A DNA stretch of 35,543 nt, taken from assembly GCF_008831285.2 (NCBI RefSeq), contig NW_022205024.1:1-35543 (forward strand), read 5' to 3'. The notes under the pieces were generated by a model, which was not told the DNA's origin, ran no database searches, and saw nothing but the letters and a program-made list of their open reading frames with translations. A program made the position numbers and the translations under genes. The stretch is from Nymphaea colorata (taxonomy: Eukaryota; Streptophyta; Magnoliopsida; Nymphaeales; Nymphaeaceae). Below, piece after piece: positions 12,439 through 22,346 of the stretch (position 1 is the stretch's first letter; every line of letters starts with the position of its first letter).

Positions 12439-12550
12439 TCATCAATAATCTTATATCATATAATTTTCCTTCACCTCTTTATGGCATATCTATAGGTATG
12501 GATTGGTCTTATGCTGGGATTGGTTTACGTATACGAATATAATCGATTGA

Positions 12551-13153
12551 ATGATGGTGCTGAAAGTGTTGGTGGTTACGTTAGTGTGCCTGCAGGCAGC
12601 CCAGGGACTGTACTTTGGCATTACTGGCAAGCCCTTCTGCTTCGACATCGAGGAGGAACCCGGCAAGACCATCAAATTTTTCTATTAGGTGACGGGAGAG
12701 AAGCCCCAGGAGACACAGGTCCACATCGTTAGCGCAAATCAGAACATCGCTATCAGTCTCTCTGGCTCCAACAACAAGACCGAGCAAAGTGGAGACTCAA
12801 CTCTGAATGTTTGCTTCGTCTCCACTGATGGCGGATACAAGTCGGTCTCAGTCGACTTCTATACTCACGACAAGGCGCACCTCCTCGAGCTGGCAAAGAA
12901 GAGCGAGATCTACGAGTTGCACACCAAGCTGATCGATGTGGGAGAGGGTCTCAAGGAAATCACCAAGAACGAGCTCTTCGAAGAGCAGCGCCAAATCATC
13001 CACGGAGAGATCATCACCAGCCACGAGAATAAGGTGAAAAACTTCGCCATAGTCAAATTGCTCGCCATCGTTGTTGTCGCCGTCGGACAGCTCTACCTGC
13101 TCAAGAAGATGTTGGACAAACAGGGTCAGGGATGGCAGCCAGTCTCAGCTTGA
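12551..13153 (+). CDS. p24/TMED (emp24/gp25L) cargo receptor (200 aa)
   Basis: Type I membrane protein of the p24 family, which cycles between ER and Golgi in COPI/COPII vesicles. ATG 12551 directly follows an in-frame TGA, which fixes the start region (a second ATG lies 3 bases on). Signal peptide about 1-20 (MVLKVLVVTLVCLQ). A GOLD domain follows, with the usual paired cysteines (KPFCFDIEEEPG and NVCFVSTDGG), one TAG read as Gln, a membrane-proximal helix (LKEITKNELFEEQRQI), a TM helix (about 160-182, IVKLLAIVVVAVGQLYLL), and a short basic tail with a KK pair. Length fits the family. It stops 61 bases before the convergent minus-strand gene. Confidence 0.9.
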
Positions 13154-13214
13154 TCATTCGCATATCATAATCATCAAAGATATCATAGAGTTCATGCTGG
13201 GAGGGAAAAACAGA

Positions 13215-15281
13215 TCAAAGGATATCAGTCAGGACTGCCAGTGCCTCCTTCTTCAACTCTGCAAATGCCATTTTTTTTTGCTGGATCTTATCTTTCAGGT
13301 TGTGCTAGGGTGGAGTCTACATGCCGCTTTCTTATTTTTTCTACAATTTGAGGTCACTGCCCAAAAGACTGCTGAACTCCAGCTTCAGTTGCCGCTTTAG
13401 GTTGTTTTGCTAGATTGATTTGTCGCTAGTTGCATTTATAGCCAGTGATTTCGATGTTGGCAAACTTTCTGCAACGTCCTAGGGAATGGCTTGGCTGATT
13501 GCTATCTTTTCCTTGAGGAGCCTCCTTTGCTGAATCTAGCTTTATGATTGAAAGGTCATACTTTTGTCAGGCCTATCGTTTTTGTCTATTGCAAAGCTTT
13601 TGTTTTCAGAGGGGAAACAACTGCTGGGCATCCTGACTGGTGGCTCATTGAACTCAGTTGTCAATGTCCTGCTTGGCTTTTTGAAGAATGAAGAGTTATT
13701 ATTCGATTGCTGGAAACTGGCAGGCGGGGTGTAGGGAGCGTGAGAATGAGGAGAAAAAGAGTTTGAGAAAGGCTTTGGTGGGCTTTTGCTGTTAATTGTT
13801 CGAGAGAAAGTGTATAGTTTTTGAGGTTTGCGCTGAGCTTAGCCACTCCACTCCATCTCGGCAGTTTTGAAGGATTCCTGTGTGTTGATGTTAGTGTTTG
13901 TGTTGTTTGATGTGTGCGTAGAATTGAAGCTTTGCGGCTCTCTTGTGAAGAGAGACTTTGGTGTTGAGTTGATGATTCCTGAAGATTTTTCAGAGCCACT
14001 GGCATAGAAAGATTTGATGTTTTGCTTTCCATCCTGCTTGCGCTGTTGGATAAATTTGGGCGCTGATACCTTCTCCTTCCTTCCGATGGGACTAACGGAT
14101 TTATTCTTCTGCACGAACTCGGGTGTGCGTGCATCGCGAATGTTTGCCCACGCGCTATGGTTGTGGGTGATATTGTTGACGACGTGGCTGACATTGTTGT
14201 TGATGATGGTGATATCAGGAGTAAAGACATGTGATCTGGTCTCTTGCGGCTGCTTGTTGGTAGGAGAGGGGATGTGGAAGTTGGAAGTAAACTCGCTGGA
14301 CGTTTCAAAGTGGGAGATCGGCTCGAAAGTAGCGGTTTGCTTGGCCTGTTTGGCGAAGTTTTCGAAGCTGGTCTCCCCTATGTTCTTGCTGCCGGGACGC
14401 TTCTTCAGGAAGAACTCGTTTCCGACCGGCTTCCCTTTCTTGTACTGGGAGGTGGTGCGACCCGAAAGAGCAGTTTGGGTCTTGCCGCCGTAAGAAAATG
14501 GCTTGAATTCCTATTTGCGTCCTGCCGAAAATAAAGAGCTACCTGGAGCCTTGAGTATAGGCTCCATGGTGCGCATTTCCCCTTTGCCGCTTTCGTGAAA
14601 TACATTTTTGTATTCCTTGCGACCCATTTACCGATCTTCGCTGACGTAGTGCGGTATATTTTCATAGGGGGTACTGGTCTTGCGGCGCGGCCTTTTGAGC
14701 CGCTCCATAGCCTACTGCAGGGAGGCGCACCCGATCAGCAAATTCGCAACCTAGTAGTTTTTGCGGGCAGCCAGTCCCGCAAAGGCAGCGAGGGCCTGTT
14801 CCTCTGTGGTAAGCACGAAGTCCCGATGGTTGTTGGCGGGGCAGTCGCTGATCCACAGCTTCACCTCTCCGCGTTCGTTCACTCTCATCATCCCCTCCGC
14901 CAGCCTGAAAAACCCGTAGTATCCGGTTAGAGTAAGTACTGCTTCCAATGCCTGTACAAAGCGCGCGAGGGTCCAGTCTCCTTCTCTGATGGGCATGAGA
15001 TGATCGGTGTAGACTGCGAAACTGCGAAAGCCCCTGTGCTCGTCATCGGAGGGGACCTGATTGAAATAGGCGACCCTGCAGATGAAGGGGTAGACGGCTT
15101 GGATTCTGGCGTTGTAGATGGTGACCTCCCTGAGCAATTCGGGAAGGGAGATCTGAACGATGAATCTTTGGAGGTGCTGGCGGGTGTTGCGGTTGACGAA
15201 GATGGGGGAGTCCTTGCTGATGGGCGCCCACTCCTTTATCACATCCGTTATGCTCAGATGAAAACTGCTATTCTGGCCCAT
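13215..15281 (-). CDS. Pseudokinase-like protein with N-myristoylation motif and long disordered tail (688 aa)
   Basis: Start chosen at ATG 15281 because it gives MGQNSS, a classic N-myristoylation start; the frame is open further upstream to an ATG at 15416. The frame is unbroken to TGA 13215-13217. Residues about 25-190 look like a shrunken protein kinase fold: an alpha-C-like helix (LPELLREVTIYNARIQ), hydrophobic strands ending FAVYTDHLM, an alpha-E-like helix, and then FFRLAEGMMRVNERGEVKLW ahead of ISD, which aligns in spacing with the catalytic loop and DFG segment but lacks HRD, the DFG Phe-Gly and a Gly-rich loop. Residues 215-600 are Ser/Thr/Asn/Pro-rich and disordered, with repeated SP sites. 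A coiled coil ends the protein. A membrane-tethered signalling scaffold is inference. Confidence 0.6.
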
Positions 15282-15504
15282 TATTATAAGTAATACGAAC
15301 AAACTCCCCCCCATCGCCCTCACCGATACAATATACACCCACTCATTTCCTCCCCAGGATAGAGGGCGTTGTCTTCGTTTCAAAGAAACGAATGCTAATT
15401 GCTGTGCACGCACCATTACTGAATAGAAATTAGATTGTTTGCAGAAGTATGGAAAGGTTGATTATAGCCTCCACTCTTACCATTGAAATTCATCAATTCC
15501 TGCA

Positions 15505-16000
15505 TCATTTACCCCCCATCAGCTGCATGAACTCCTCCAAGTTGATATTCCCATCTCCATCTAGATCCGCAGCCTCAACCACCTCCAGAGCCTACTTTTC
15601 GCTCATACGCTCGCCCAAATGGTCCAGGCCCTATAACAGTTATTGCTTGGTGATTAGACCGTTCCCGTCCTTGTCGAAGAGCTTGAAGACTCGCAGCAGC
15701 TCATCCTTCTCGTTTCCTTGGGAGAGAGGTTGGCTGAATGGGGAGGAACTTACCAACTGAGGAAGTTTAGAAACTAGTCCAGCTATATGGTGCCACTGTT
15801 GTCCTGGTCGATATTGCGGATCATTATCGTCACTTCTTCCTCGGAAGCTTGGTAGCCGAATTTCTTCATCATAGTCCTCAGTTCCTGGATATGTTTAGAG
15901 TTACGTTGTGCGAGATCATTCCATCGCCATTGGCATCAATCACTTTGAAGGCCTGCTTGTACTCTTCGATTTATTCAGTGGTGAGTTTGGGGGCAGTCAT
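15505..16000 (-). CDS. Calmodulin-like four-EF-hand protein (151 aa), two 20-nt introns
   Basis: Ca2+ sensor of the calmodulin/centrin type. Start MTAPKLTTEQIEEYKQAF, near calmodulin's LTEEQIAEFKEAF. Two introns of exactly 20 nt, at 15885-15904 (GTAACTCTAAACATATCCAG on the minus strand) and 15734-15753 (GTAAGTTCCTCCCCATTCAG), give a perfect 152-codon frame to TGA 15505-15507. EF loops: DANGDGMISHNE (22-33), DQDNSGTIQLDQ (58-69), DKDGNGLITKQQ (96-107) and DLDGDGNINLEE (132-143). Position 12, normally Glu, is Gln in loops 2 and 3, encoded by TAG and TAA, so those two sites should bind Ca2+ weakly. The linker between the lobes contains an insert SCQPLSQ. It is divergently paired with the gene at 16040, with only 39 bases between the starts. 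Confidence 0.92.
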
Positions 16001-16039
16001 GAATGAATATACACCGGAATAGCTTCTGTATTTTATCAG
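16001..16039. promoter_or_regulatory. 39-bp divergent intergenic region
   Basis: Only 39 bases separate the ATG of the minus-strand calmodulin-like gene from the ATG of the next plus-strand gene. Both 5' leaders and a shared promoter must fit here or overlap the coding regions. It is AT-rich with TATA-like stretches. The promoter role is inferred from position only. Confidence 0.45.
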
Positions 16040-16639
16040 ATGAGCGAGAGGAATGAAGCACAGGAGAGACGGCTTAGCCTCAAAGAGATGAGTAAAAAGG
16101 TCGAACAACAGATCTTCAGGTATCTGCCCATACACTCGCAACCTACTGAGTTAGAGCAGCAAGAGATGCAGTCTCGCAAATACTCATAGCCCATCGACTT
16201 TATCCCTCTCGGCTACGCAGGCGCAAACATTAATTCATAATACCTGCGTGGGTATCAATCCCAAAAGTTCCTGTAGTCCAACACAAAGCCATCCATCTAC
16301 GAGGCCCGTCCCTAGACTCCTAAAAAGTTCACCATCAACACTCTTTCTTTGAAGCAGTTGTAGCCGCTCAAGGACAAGTGCTTCTCGCTGCCCAAGATAA
16401 AAAAGCGAAGCCCGCCCCGCCTCCCCGATAAAAATTCAGAAATCTAGTGGATAACTCCCTCCGAAATGATGGCAATGAAACTGAAAATCAGCAAAAAGCA
16501 ATTACCCAAGCTCGTGCGAGAGCCCTCCCAGCTCGTCCTGGATAAGCGATACCGGAAGCGTATCTTCAACTCGGTGAAGAACGAGATGATCAGCGGGTGG
16601 AATATCCAGTAAAACTATCCAAACGATCTCTATGATTGA
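16040..16639 (+). CDS. Hypothetical basic protein (199 aa)
   Basis: Single exon from ATG 16040 to TGA 16637-16639 with many TAG/TAA read as Gln. The sequence is basic, with a helical N-terminus (ERRLSLKEMSKKVEQQIF), a Tyr/Gly/Gln-rich middle, and Pro/Lys/Arg-rich segments (KKRSPPRLPDK). I recognise no domain, signal peptide or membrane segment. Composition is like many ciliate cytoskeleton or basal-body-associated proteins, but that is only an impression. The frame is intact and G+C-rich relative to flanks, which supports a real gene. Confidence 0.6.
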
Positions 16640-16726
16640 CTCTATTTTTCCTATCCTCACTAAGAAATGCCCATTCCTTTGCTTGTCCGCCTTTGCGGTT
16701 AGCAGGTGCTAATTTGAATAATAATA

Positions 16727-18094
16727 ATGCTGCCCGCTTCCTTCGACCCGCTTCTGCTCCAGGACTAATTGCTGCAGACCCTTCAGCGCAGTCCCATCAC
16801 GCAGCAGTTCGCAGTCCTCAGGGTGGAGGAACTGCTCCAGGCGGTCATCGAAAAACCCATCGTCAACTCCCTCAAGGCGGACATCGAGAGGCTGCAGGCC
16901 GAACTGGCGGAGGAGAAACGGTTGAAACGCACCATGCGCAGCGATAGCAAACGGCACACCAACCTCACCGCTAAGGAAAGCGCGCAGAAGGAAAGCCATA
17001 TCAGCAGGCTCAGGCAGGAGCTGGAGGACGCCACTCTCCAGCTAGAAGAGAGCACCAAACGCTGCGAACAACTGCAGCAGGTCTGTGAAGAGCAGGAGGA
17101 TGAACTCAGCGCCAAAGCTGAAGAGATTTAGGGACTAAAGGTGGAGGGAATTCGCCACCAGAAAGAAGCGGAAATGCTCAGCCAGCGCAAGAACGAACTG
17201 GAAGATGAACTCAAGAGCAGGGAGAGGGAAATAAAAGCAACAGCAGAGAGAATGGCGGTTGAACAAAAACAGTATGAGACTCGGATCAGAGAGATAGAGA
17301 TCAGCAGCATCCGGAAGGAGGAGGAACTGCACAAGGAAATAAAGAGTAAGATTTAGTTGCAACTCAAGGACAAGGTAGAGCACGAGACTGAGCTCAAGCT
17401 CAGGGAGAGGCAGATATAGTCTCTCAAAGAGGAACGCTTTAAGCTCAAAAACTAAATAAACGGTCTGAAAATCGACCTGGCTTAGCTCAAGAACTAGTAC
17501 TAGTCCCTGAAGAAGCAGGAGGAGGCTTCGGGGGCGGAGCTGCAGCAGGTGAGGGAGGGACTGCGCCAGATCAAAGTGGGCTTTGAAAGGGAACGCAAGA
17601 TGCTCAACAATCGCCTCCACGAACTCACCCGCACCTCCAAGGCGTACCTCAAACTCAAAAATCGCCTCAAGGATATCGCTAAGGCCTTCAGCGCCATCAA
17701 GAATGACCATATGCGACTGGGAAGGACAGTGGCGGACTTACTGAGAAAACTAGCACAATAGAATGAAGCAGCAGTGCGCAACCTTTTGGATGCAGTCGGA
17801 GAGAAGGTAGCTCGCGAGGTTGAGCAATTAGCTGTCCAGTTGAGAAGCCAAACCGACGAGGTCAAGTAGGCTAAAAGCTAGGCCCGTTCCAAGGAAGAGG
17901 CTCTCTAAAGGTTATAAAAGCAGTTGTCGACCGGCAGTAGGGAGTTGGCCGAGCTTAAAAACGATGCCAAGCAGCACAAGCGAGAGGAGGAGCGTTTGAG
18001 GCGCGAGCTGAAGAAGGTGCTCGAGGAGAACGAAGCCAAGCTGACCCTGATGGAGCGCAAATACGCCGAACTGTACAGCCGAGTCAACTACTGA
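16727..18094 (+). CDS. Long coiled-coil protein (455 aa)
   Basis: ATG 16727 follows an in-frame TGA at 16715, so the start is well placed. No intron is required, and TGA is at 18092-18094. After a short N-terminal segment (MLPASFDPLLLQDQ) nearly the whole protein from residue 30 is heptad-repeat coiled coil rich in Glu, Lys, Arg, Gln and Leu, for example LRQELEDATLQLEEST and LRRELKKVLEENEAKL, with a weaker hinge around residue 300-340. Gln codons include frequent TAG. Candidates are a basal-body or axonemal coiled-coil protein, but coiled coils give no specific homology. It converges with the next minus-strand gene, the stops being 56 bases apart. Confidence 0.75.
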
Positions 18095-18150
18095 TCACTC
18101 CCGTCTTCCCTTACCATATCCAACATATTTGGAATCTGAAAAATCACCAG

Positions 18151-18876
18151 TCAGCGAGAAACCGACCTCTCGATCTCAATCATTGCGTCTCGGTAAATCC
18201 TGCCCTCGCGACGAGTCTGCTCCATTTCCCTTTGCATCGCCTCCCTCTCCTTTTTCTCGCAGATGAGGCGACCGATGATCTCGTCCGGGTTCACTCCCAC
18301 GTAGTCCTTGGTCTTCTCCATTTCGATTTTGAAACTGGGGGTAACCTCAACGACAGAGTCAAAGAGATTGGACCTCGATAAGGGATGTTTAATGTGCCAC
18401 TGGATGGCCTCGAAGGTTCTCTTGAGCTCCTTGACTAGGTCGTTTTTCTTGAAGGCCTTGTAGGAGCTACTGGCTGCCAATTTGAGCAAATCCACCCAAT
18501 CATTGAACAGTTTCCTATTCTTAAGGATAAATTTCCAGGCCTCTCCATCCCCAAAGGTAACCTTGATGCGTTTGTCCTTGGCTACCACTTTCTCCTTATC
18601 GGTGAGTCTCTGTACTTTTTGGAAGGTGGGCGATTCTTAAAGCGGTAGAAGTGTTCCTGATGAGCTGATGCGATTGGTGATTCCTAATTCAAAGGCATCG
18701 ACGTTCTTTTTGACCTTGAGTGCGACGATGGCGTATTCTTTGAAGATGAAGCCAACATCCACGATTGAAAAATATATCTCGAGGTCTTTGTTGGCGTAGT
18801 AGCAGACATCGTTGCATGCCTTATCGAAATTCTTACGGTCCCATTCTTAGAATTCACACACCAACAACTTCATCAT
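18151..18876 (-). CDS. Hypothetical 241-aa protein with possible PH-like fold
   Basis: Frame from ATG 18876 (two adjacent ATGs, MMKLLVCEFQEWD) to TGA 18151-18153, no intron. The first 130 residues are strand-rich (VGFIFKEYAIVALKVKK, RIKVTFGDGEAWKFIL) and end in a helix with the signature FNDWVDLLKLAA, reminiscent of the C-terminal Trp helix of pleckstrin-homology folds. The C-terminal 100 residues are helical and charged. The PH assignment is tentative and rests on this layout only. It may bind lipid or protein; a catalytic role is not suggested. Confidence 0.55.
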
Positions 18877-19018
18877 CTTCCGCTATACGCTTCCTCTCTA
18901 CATCAGCAAATAAACGAAACTGTATATAGCATAAATTGATGGCTGATTGAATCATGTATCATATTCAATTAAAGAATTTATTCATTCAAACCAAAGATAT
19001 CGAAATAGCGGTAGAGGA

Positions 19019-19972
19019 TCATTCCTAAATGGGTGTGGTGATTTGGGAACAGAAGTAGGGATGCTTGGTGGGTTCCTTCATCACCACCCAAAAGGTAGAA
19101 TCTAGGATGATGTATTTGGGCTTTACTGGATCCCTTTGGAGGACTTTTGTCTTCGTGGCTACTATTACTCCCATGTTTTCCACCTTTGCGCCGCACTAGT
19201 CGATGCTCAGTCTCATCTTCTCGAGAATGACTGCAATCATATAGTTCTTGAGCTCGTTGTTGGCGAACTGAAGTCCTTAGAACTCTTTGAGTAACCGCGT
19301 GATGTTGAGGTTGACGCAGGGCATTTCGAAGTAGTCGGCGTTAGTGAGGCCGCTGCCTCCCTTTTTTTCCAAGGCCACCACTTTTGCAATCACCTCATCC
19401 ACTGTTAGCTGTACGGGTGATTTGACGAGGAAAAGCAGGTCCTTTCCGTGGGCGTCGGGGATGTGCACTGTAAAATCCTTTATGCTTTCGTAGTGGTGGC
19501 AGATCACCTGTTTCTTTTGGTTGTAGTTGGTCGCGCGGAAAGAACGAACTGGGGTCATATTGAAGAGGAACTGCTGGTCCTCCCTCAGGTCGAATTTGAA
19601 CTTGAAGGATATGGACTTGCTGAGGTAGGCGTAGGCGATGATGTCGGTGGGGGCTAGCTTGAAATCGATCTGGCCGATGGTGGCCTTGGGGAACTTTTTC
19701 TTCATGGAGGCATTGATTTCCTTGACTGCTTCTGGCCCGTAGCCCGTCTTGACGTAGAGGCTGTCCTCGGAGATGTGGGCGGGCTTGAAGGGGCAGGTAT
19801 TGAAGTTGCGGATGGTGGCCAGGATCTGCGGGTTTTAAGTGAGCAGCGCGATCTTGCCCAAATTAAAAGTGGTCTTGAAATCGTTCCAGGCCAGCGAAAG
19901 GGCGCCTCCCCACACCACATTCCCGCCGGCAGTAGCGAAGGCGTTGTACTTATCAGCGATATCTTTCTCCAT
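19019..19972 (-). CDS. Serpin-like protein (317 aa), divergent
   Basis: Unbroken frame from ATG 19972 (MEKDIADKYNAFATAGGNVV) to TGA 19019-19021. The layout matches a serpin shortened at the N-terminus: strand-helix segments with SISFKFKFD and an FxxNMTPVRSF segment (where serpins have kW...F and a Met-containing strand), a Leu-rich LLFLVKSPV strand, YFEMPCVNLNIT (compare the serpin lPkFkie motif), a helix ending before the reactive-loop region, and a C-terminal YIILDSTFWVVMKEPTKHP (compare aDhPFlf.Ir). The hinge EEGTEAAAAT motif is absent; KVENMGVIVAT stands in its place, so classical protease inhibition is unlikely. There is no signal peptide. A serpin-fold non-inhibitor is my best call; an unrelated beta-rich protein is possible. 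Confidence 0.5.
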
Positions 19973-20064
19973 GATAAGAATATATTCGCCCGCAGAGTCA
20001 TTCAAGGGTTAATAAGTTTTTGATCGGAGCATTTCCGACGTTTAAGGATTGATGGTATTGTGGA

Positions 20065-21037
20065 TCATGCATCGTCGTAGTCTCTGTGCCTGTGGCTCTT
20101 CTCCTTCTTCTCCTTTTTCTCTTTTTTCTCCTTCTTCTCCCGACTGCCCTTGCGCTCCTTGCGGTCGTGCTTGCGCTGGCTGCGAGAACGCTACCGGTCC
20201 TCGTGGTCGTGCTTGGCGCGCCTCTACTTCTCCTACTTGTCCATGGTCTCAGCCTATTGACGGGTTAAACGCAGGTAGCCGCGACCGCCTGCGAATCTGC
20301 GGGGTCTCCATCTCAAGATTGTCCGACCTACATTTCAAATGAAGTACCTCTCTAGTAATCAACGATAATCTTGTGACCATCGATTTTGCGATAGTTGGCG
20401 TTCTTGTAGGCGGTCACGAAGTCTTCCTTGCTGTCAAACTCCACAAAACCGTACCCGCGGGATTTGCCCTCCTGGTCGCGGACGACTCGGACGGACTTGA
20501 TAATGCCGTACTTCTGGGTGGGGGAAGGGATACCTCAAACTCGTACTTGAGAGTCTTCTCGGTGGTTTTATAGCTGAGGCGCGCCACCAGCAGTGTCTTT
20601 TCAGGGTCGGAGGTCATCTGCTCGTCTGCCCAGGGATTCCACTCCTCCATCTCCAGCTCGATGCGGTGTGCGTTACGCTCCTGCCTTTCTCTGGCGATGC
20701 GGACTCTCTTTTCGTCTCTGGTTTCTCCCTTTTCCTTTTCCATCAAGTTTTCATTGGGGATGTCGAACATGGAGGGGATATCTTTGATGGTGGTGGTGAC
20801 TGGGTCTAGTCTGCGGCACTTGGGCTTGACTGGCGCTTTGAGGAAGGAAATCTCGTTGGCCTTGAAGAGCTCGAGCACATCGCTGGGCATCTCGGCCTTC
20901 ATCTCGTGGAACTGCCGGTGCTGCGTGGAGGTGTTCATCTCGAAGGGTTGCCCGTAGCGACTATTGTACTGCGGTTGGCCGGTCAGCGAGCCCGTGAAAC
21001 GGCTCGAGTGCGAGTACATGTAGTAGTCCTGCTGCAT
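20065..21037 (-). CDS. U1 small nuclear ribonucleoprotein 70 kDa (310 aa), two 20-nt introns
   Basis: Core protein of the U1 snRNP, which recognises 5' splice sites. The conserved N-terminal segment that wraps the snRNP core is present (LELFKANEISFLKAP, later ETRDEKRVRIARERQERN and EWNPWADEQMTSDPEKTLLV). The RRM contains RNP2 LLVARLSY and RNP1 KSRGYGFVEF. The post-RRM motif VDYQRGRTI followed by RWRPRRFAGG is the family hallmark. The tail is an Arg/Ser/Lys/Glu/Asp low-complexity region ending HRHRDYDDA. Two introns of exactly 20 nt must be removed: 20514-20533 (GTATCCCTTCCCCCACCCAG) and 20328-20347 (GTACTTCATTTGAAATGTAG, itself containing TGA). The spliced frame is exact, from ATG 21037 to TGA 20065-20067. 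Fittingly, this splicing factor operates in a genome with minimal introns. Confidence 0.94.
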
Positions 21038-21188
21038 TTATAAGAGGTTATTATTATACGCAGACCAATCAGGATATTACTTCGGAGAGTAATCCTCCCG
21101 CCGCGCAGAGAGGAAAAGGTGAGAAGGGGAGGAAATAAAGAGGTGGGTTTATGGTTGTTGATGGCGATATTATTATTTAATTGCGGTG

Positions 21189-21514
21189 ATGTTCGGCAGG
21201 TTCGTCCAACTCGCCAGGACCACAGTCCAGAGGGCGCCCATCCTCAAGGCTGCAAGCCCCGCCATCATGCCTTCGCGAACTGTGCAAGTGTACCCAATCA
21301 CTGATTCAGACAGATGGTCAACAACCTTATGGGTCTAACCTCCATCTCCAACTTTCACATCTACAACCTGCTGCGTGTGTTGTAGAAGAGCGAATGCCTG
21401 GCTGAGAGCGAGAACGAGCTGATTTCCAGCCAGAGTACTCTGCTGGCACAGGGCATCAGCCTAACCAATTTAATATCCACAGTAGCAAAACTTCCACGCC
21501 CCCTCCTCGCATGA
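21189..21514 (+). CDS. Small protein (101 aa) with mitochondrial-presequence-like N-terminus, one 20-nt intron
   Basis: ATG 21189 opens MFGRFVQLARTTVQRAPILK, an Arg-rich amphipathic start without acids, typical of mitochondrial targeting. The frame breaks at 21290; removing GTACCCAATCACTGATTCAG (21290-21309, 20 nt, containing TGA) joins it to a second exon with a helical segment (FHIYNLLRVLQKSECLAE) and gives an exact frame to TGA 21512-21514. I do not recognise the family. It is divergently transcribed from U1-70K with 151 bases between the starts. Because both exons are short, the gene is easily missed under the standard code. Confidence 0.55.
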
Positions 21515-21658
21515 CCCTCATCCTATCCACAATCACTCTCATCATCACCCTATCATCACATAACTCCCTCCCTATTCACCCCACTCCCATCCCTAATACC
21601 ACAGTCGCAGGCGTAGCGTTTAGAATATAACGCCTTTACGTTGATTATTAATAAATAA

Positions 21659-22066
21659 ATGTTGGAGATGGGCGTTCTGCATCATCCATCCAGAAGAGAG
21701 CATCCCTCAATTGATGAATGGCAATTTTCTCCTCTTGAGGGCATATCTTTCCTCACAATAAAAAAAGAAAGAAGAATTACCATCACGAGTGTAGTCAACG
21801 TGTCTGAATGTAAAGATGCCGATATGTCCTTGCCAGCAAAGATAGAGCAACGTTTCCTTAATACCATCCTGGATTGCTTTAGTAAAAATAATGTAATTTT
21901 TATGTTTTAGAACGTCAAGCAAAAAGTTGTAATTCTCTTTCCGTTTTTTAATTCCCCGCGTTGTCCGCTACCGTAAAAAGTAAAATAAGGTAGAGATAGA
22001 TCAAGGGCAGCCGAGTACTGGCTGGATGTGTATGCGAATATATGCATCACTCTTAGAAATCGCTGA
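21659..22066 (+). CDS. Uncertain reading frame (135 aa)
   Basis: An open frame from ATG 21659 (MLEMGVLHHPSRREHP) to TGA 22064-22066 under the Gln code. The first 90 residues have a mixed alpha/beta-like composition (ISFLTIKKERRITITSVVNV, IEQRFLNTILDCFSKNN); the rest is AT-rich and less protein-like. An opposite-strand frame covers the same bases, so coding direction is not certain. I cannot name a family. It may be a small gene or chance. Confidence 0.25.
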
Positions 22067-22107
22067 ACTGGAAATAATCCAGACTTGGAGAGGTTACAGG
22101 GCTCTCA

Positions 22108-22338
22108 ATGCCCATCGAAGCCTACATTTTATCATCGTCAGTTGCAGGTTTCTATTTTACGGGCGCGATTTTATTTTTCCAGGTGATTCGTTTGAGAAAA
22201 AGCCTTCTATACTTGCGGATCCTTTTTTCCTTGGTGCGGGCTTCATTGGGCTTTTATTATTGGCTGCACAGTTCCAGCTCCATTTCGTTCTGCATCGGGT
22301 GCTCAGCTTTAAATTAATGATTATAATCCCCCCGTGAA
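22108..22338 (+). CDS. Two-helix membrane microprotein (69 aa), one 20-nt intron
   Basis: Neither unspliced frame here makes sense alone, but removing GTGATTCGTTTGAGAAAAAG (22183-22202) joins them into one protein: a first hydrophobic helix (ILSSSVAGFYFTGAILFF), a short Pro/Asp turn (QPSILADP), and a second helix (FFLGAGFIGLLLLAAQFQL) followed by a basic aromatic tail, ending at TGA 22336-22338. A hairpin of two TM helices with a short loop is typical of small ER or organelle accessory subunits. I cannot assign a family. ATG 22108 sits just before the first helix; an in-frame ATG at 22042 would add 22 residues. Confidence 0.5.
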
Positions 22339-22346
22339 ATACACCC

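Noticed and set aside
16709-17865. Several minus-strand frames rich in Ser and Leu
   Set aside because: Antisense shadows of a plus-strand coiled-coil gene (Glu/Lys codons read backwards give Ser/Leu).
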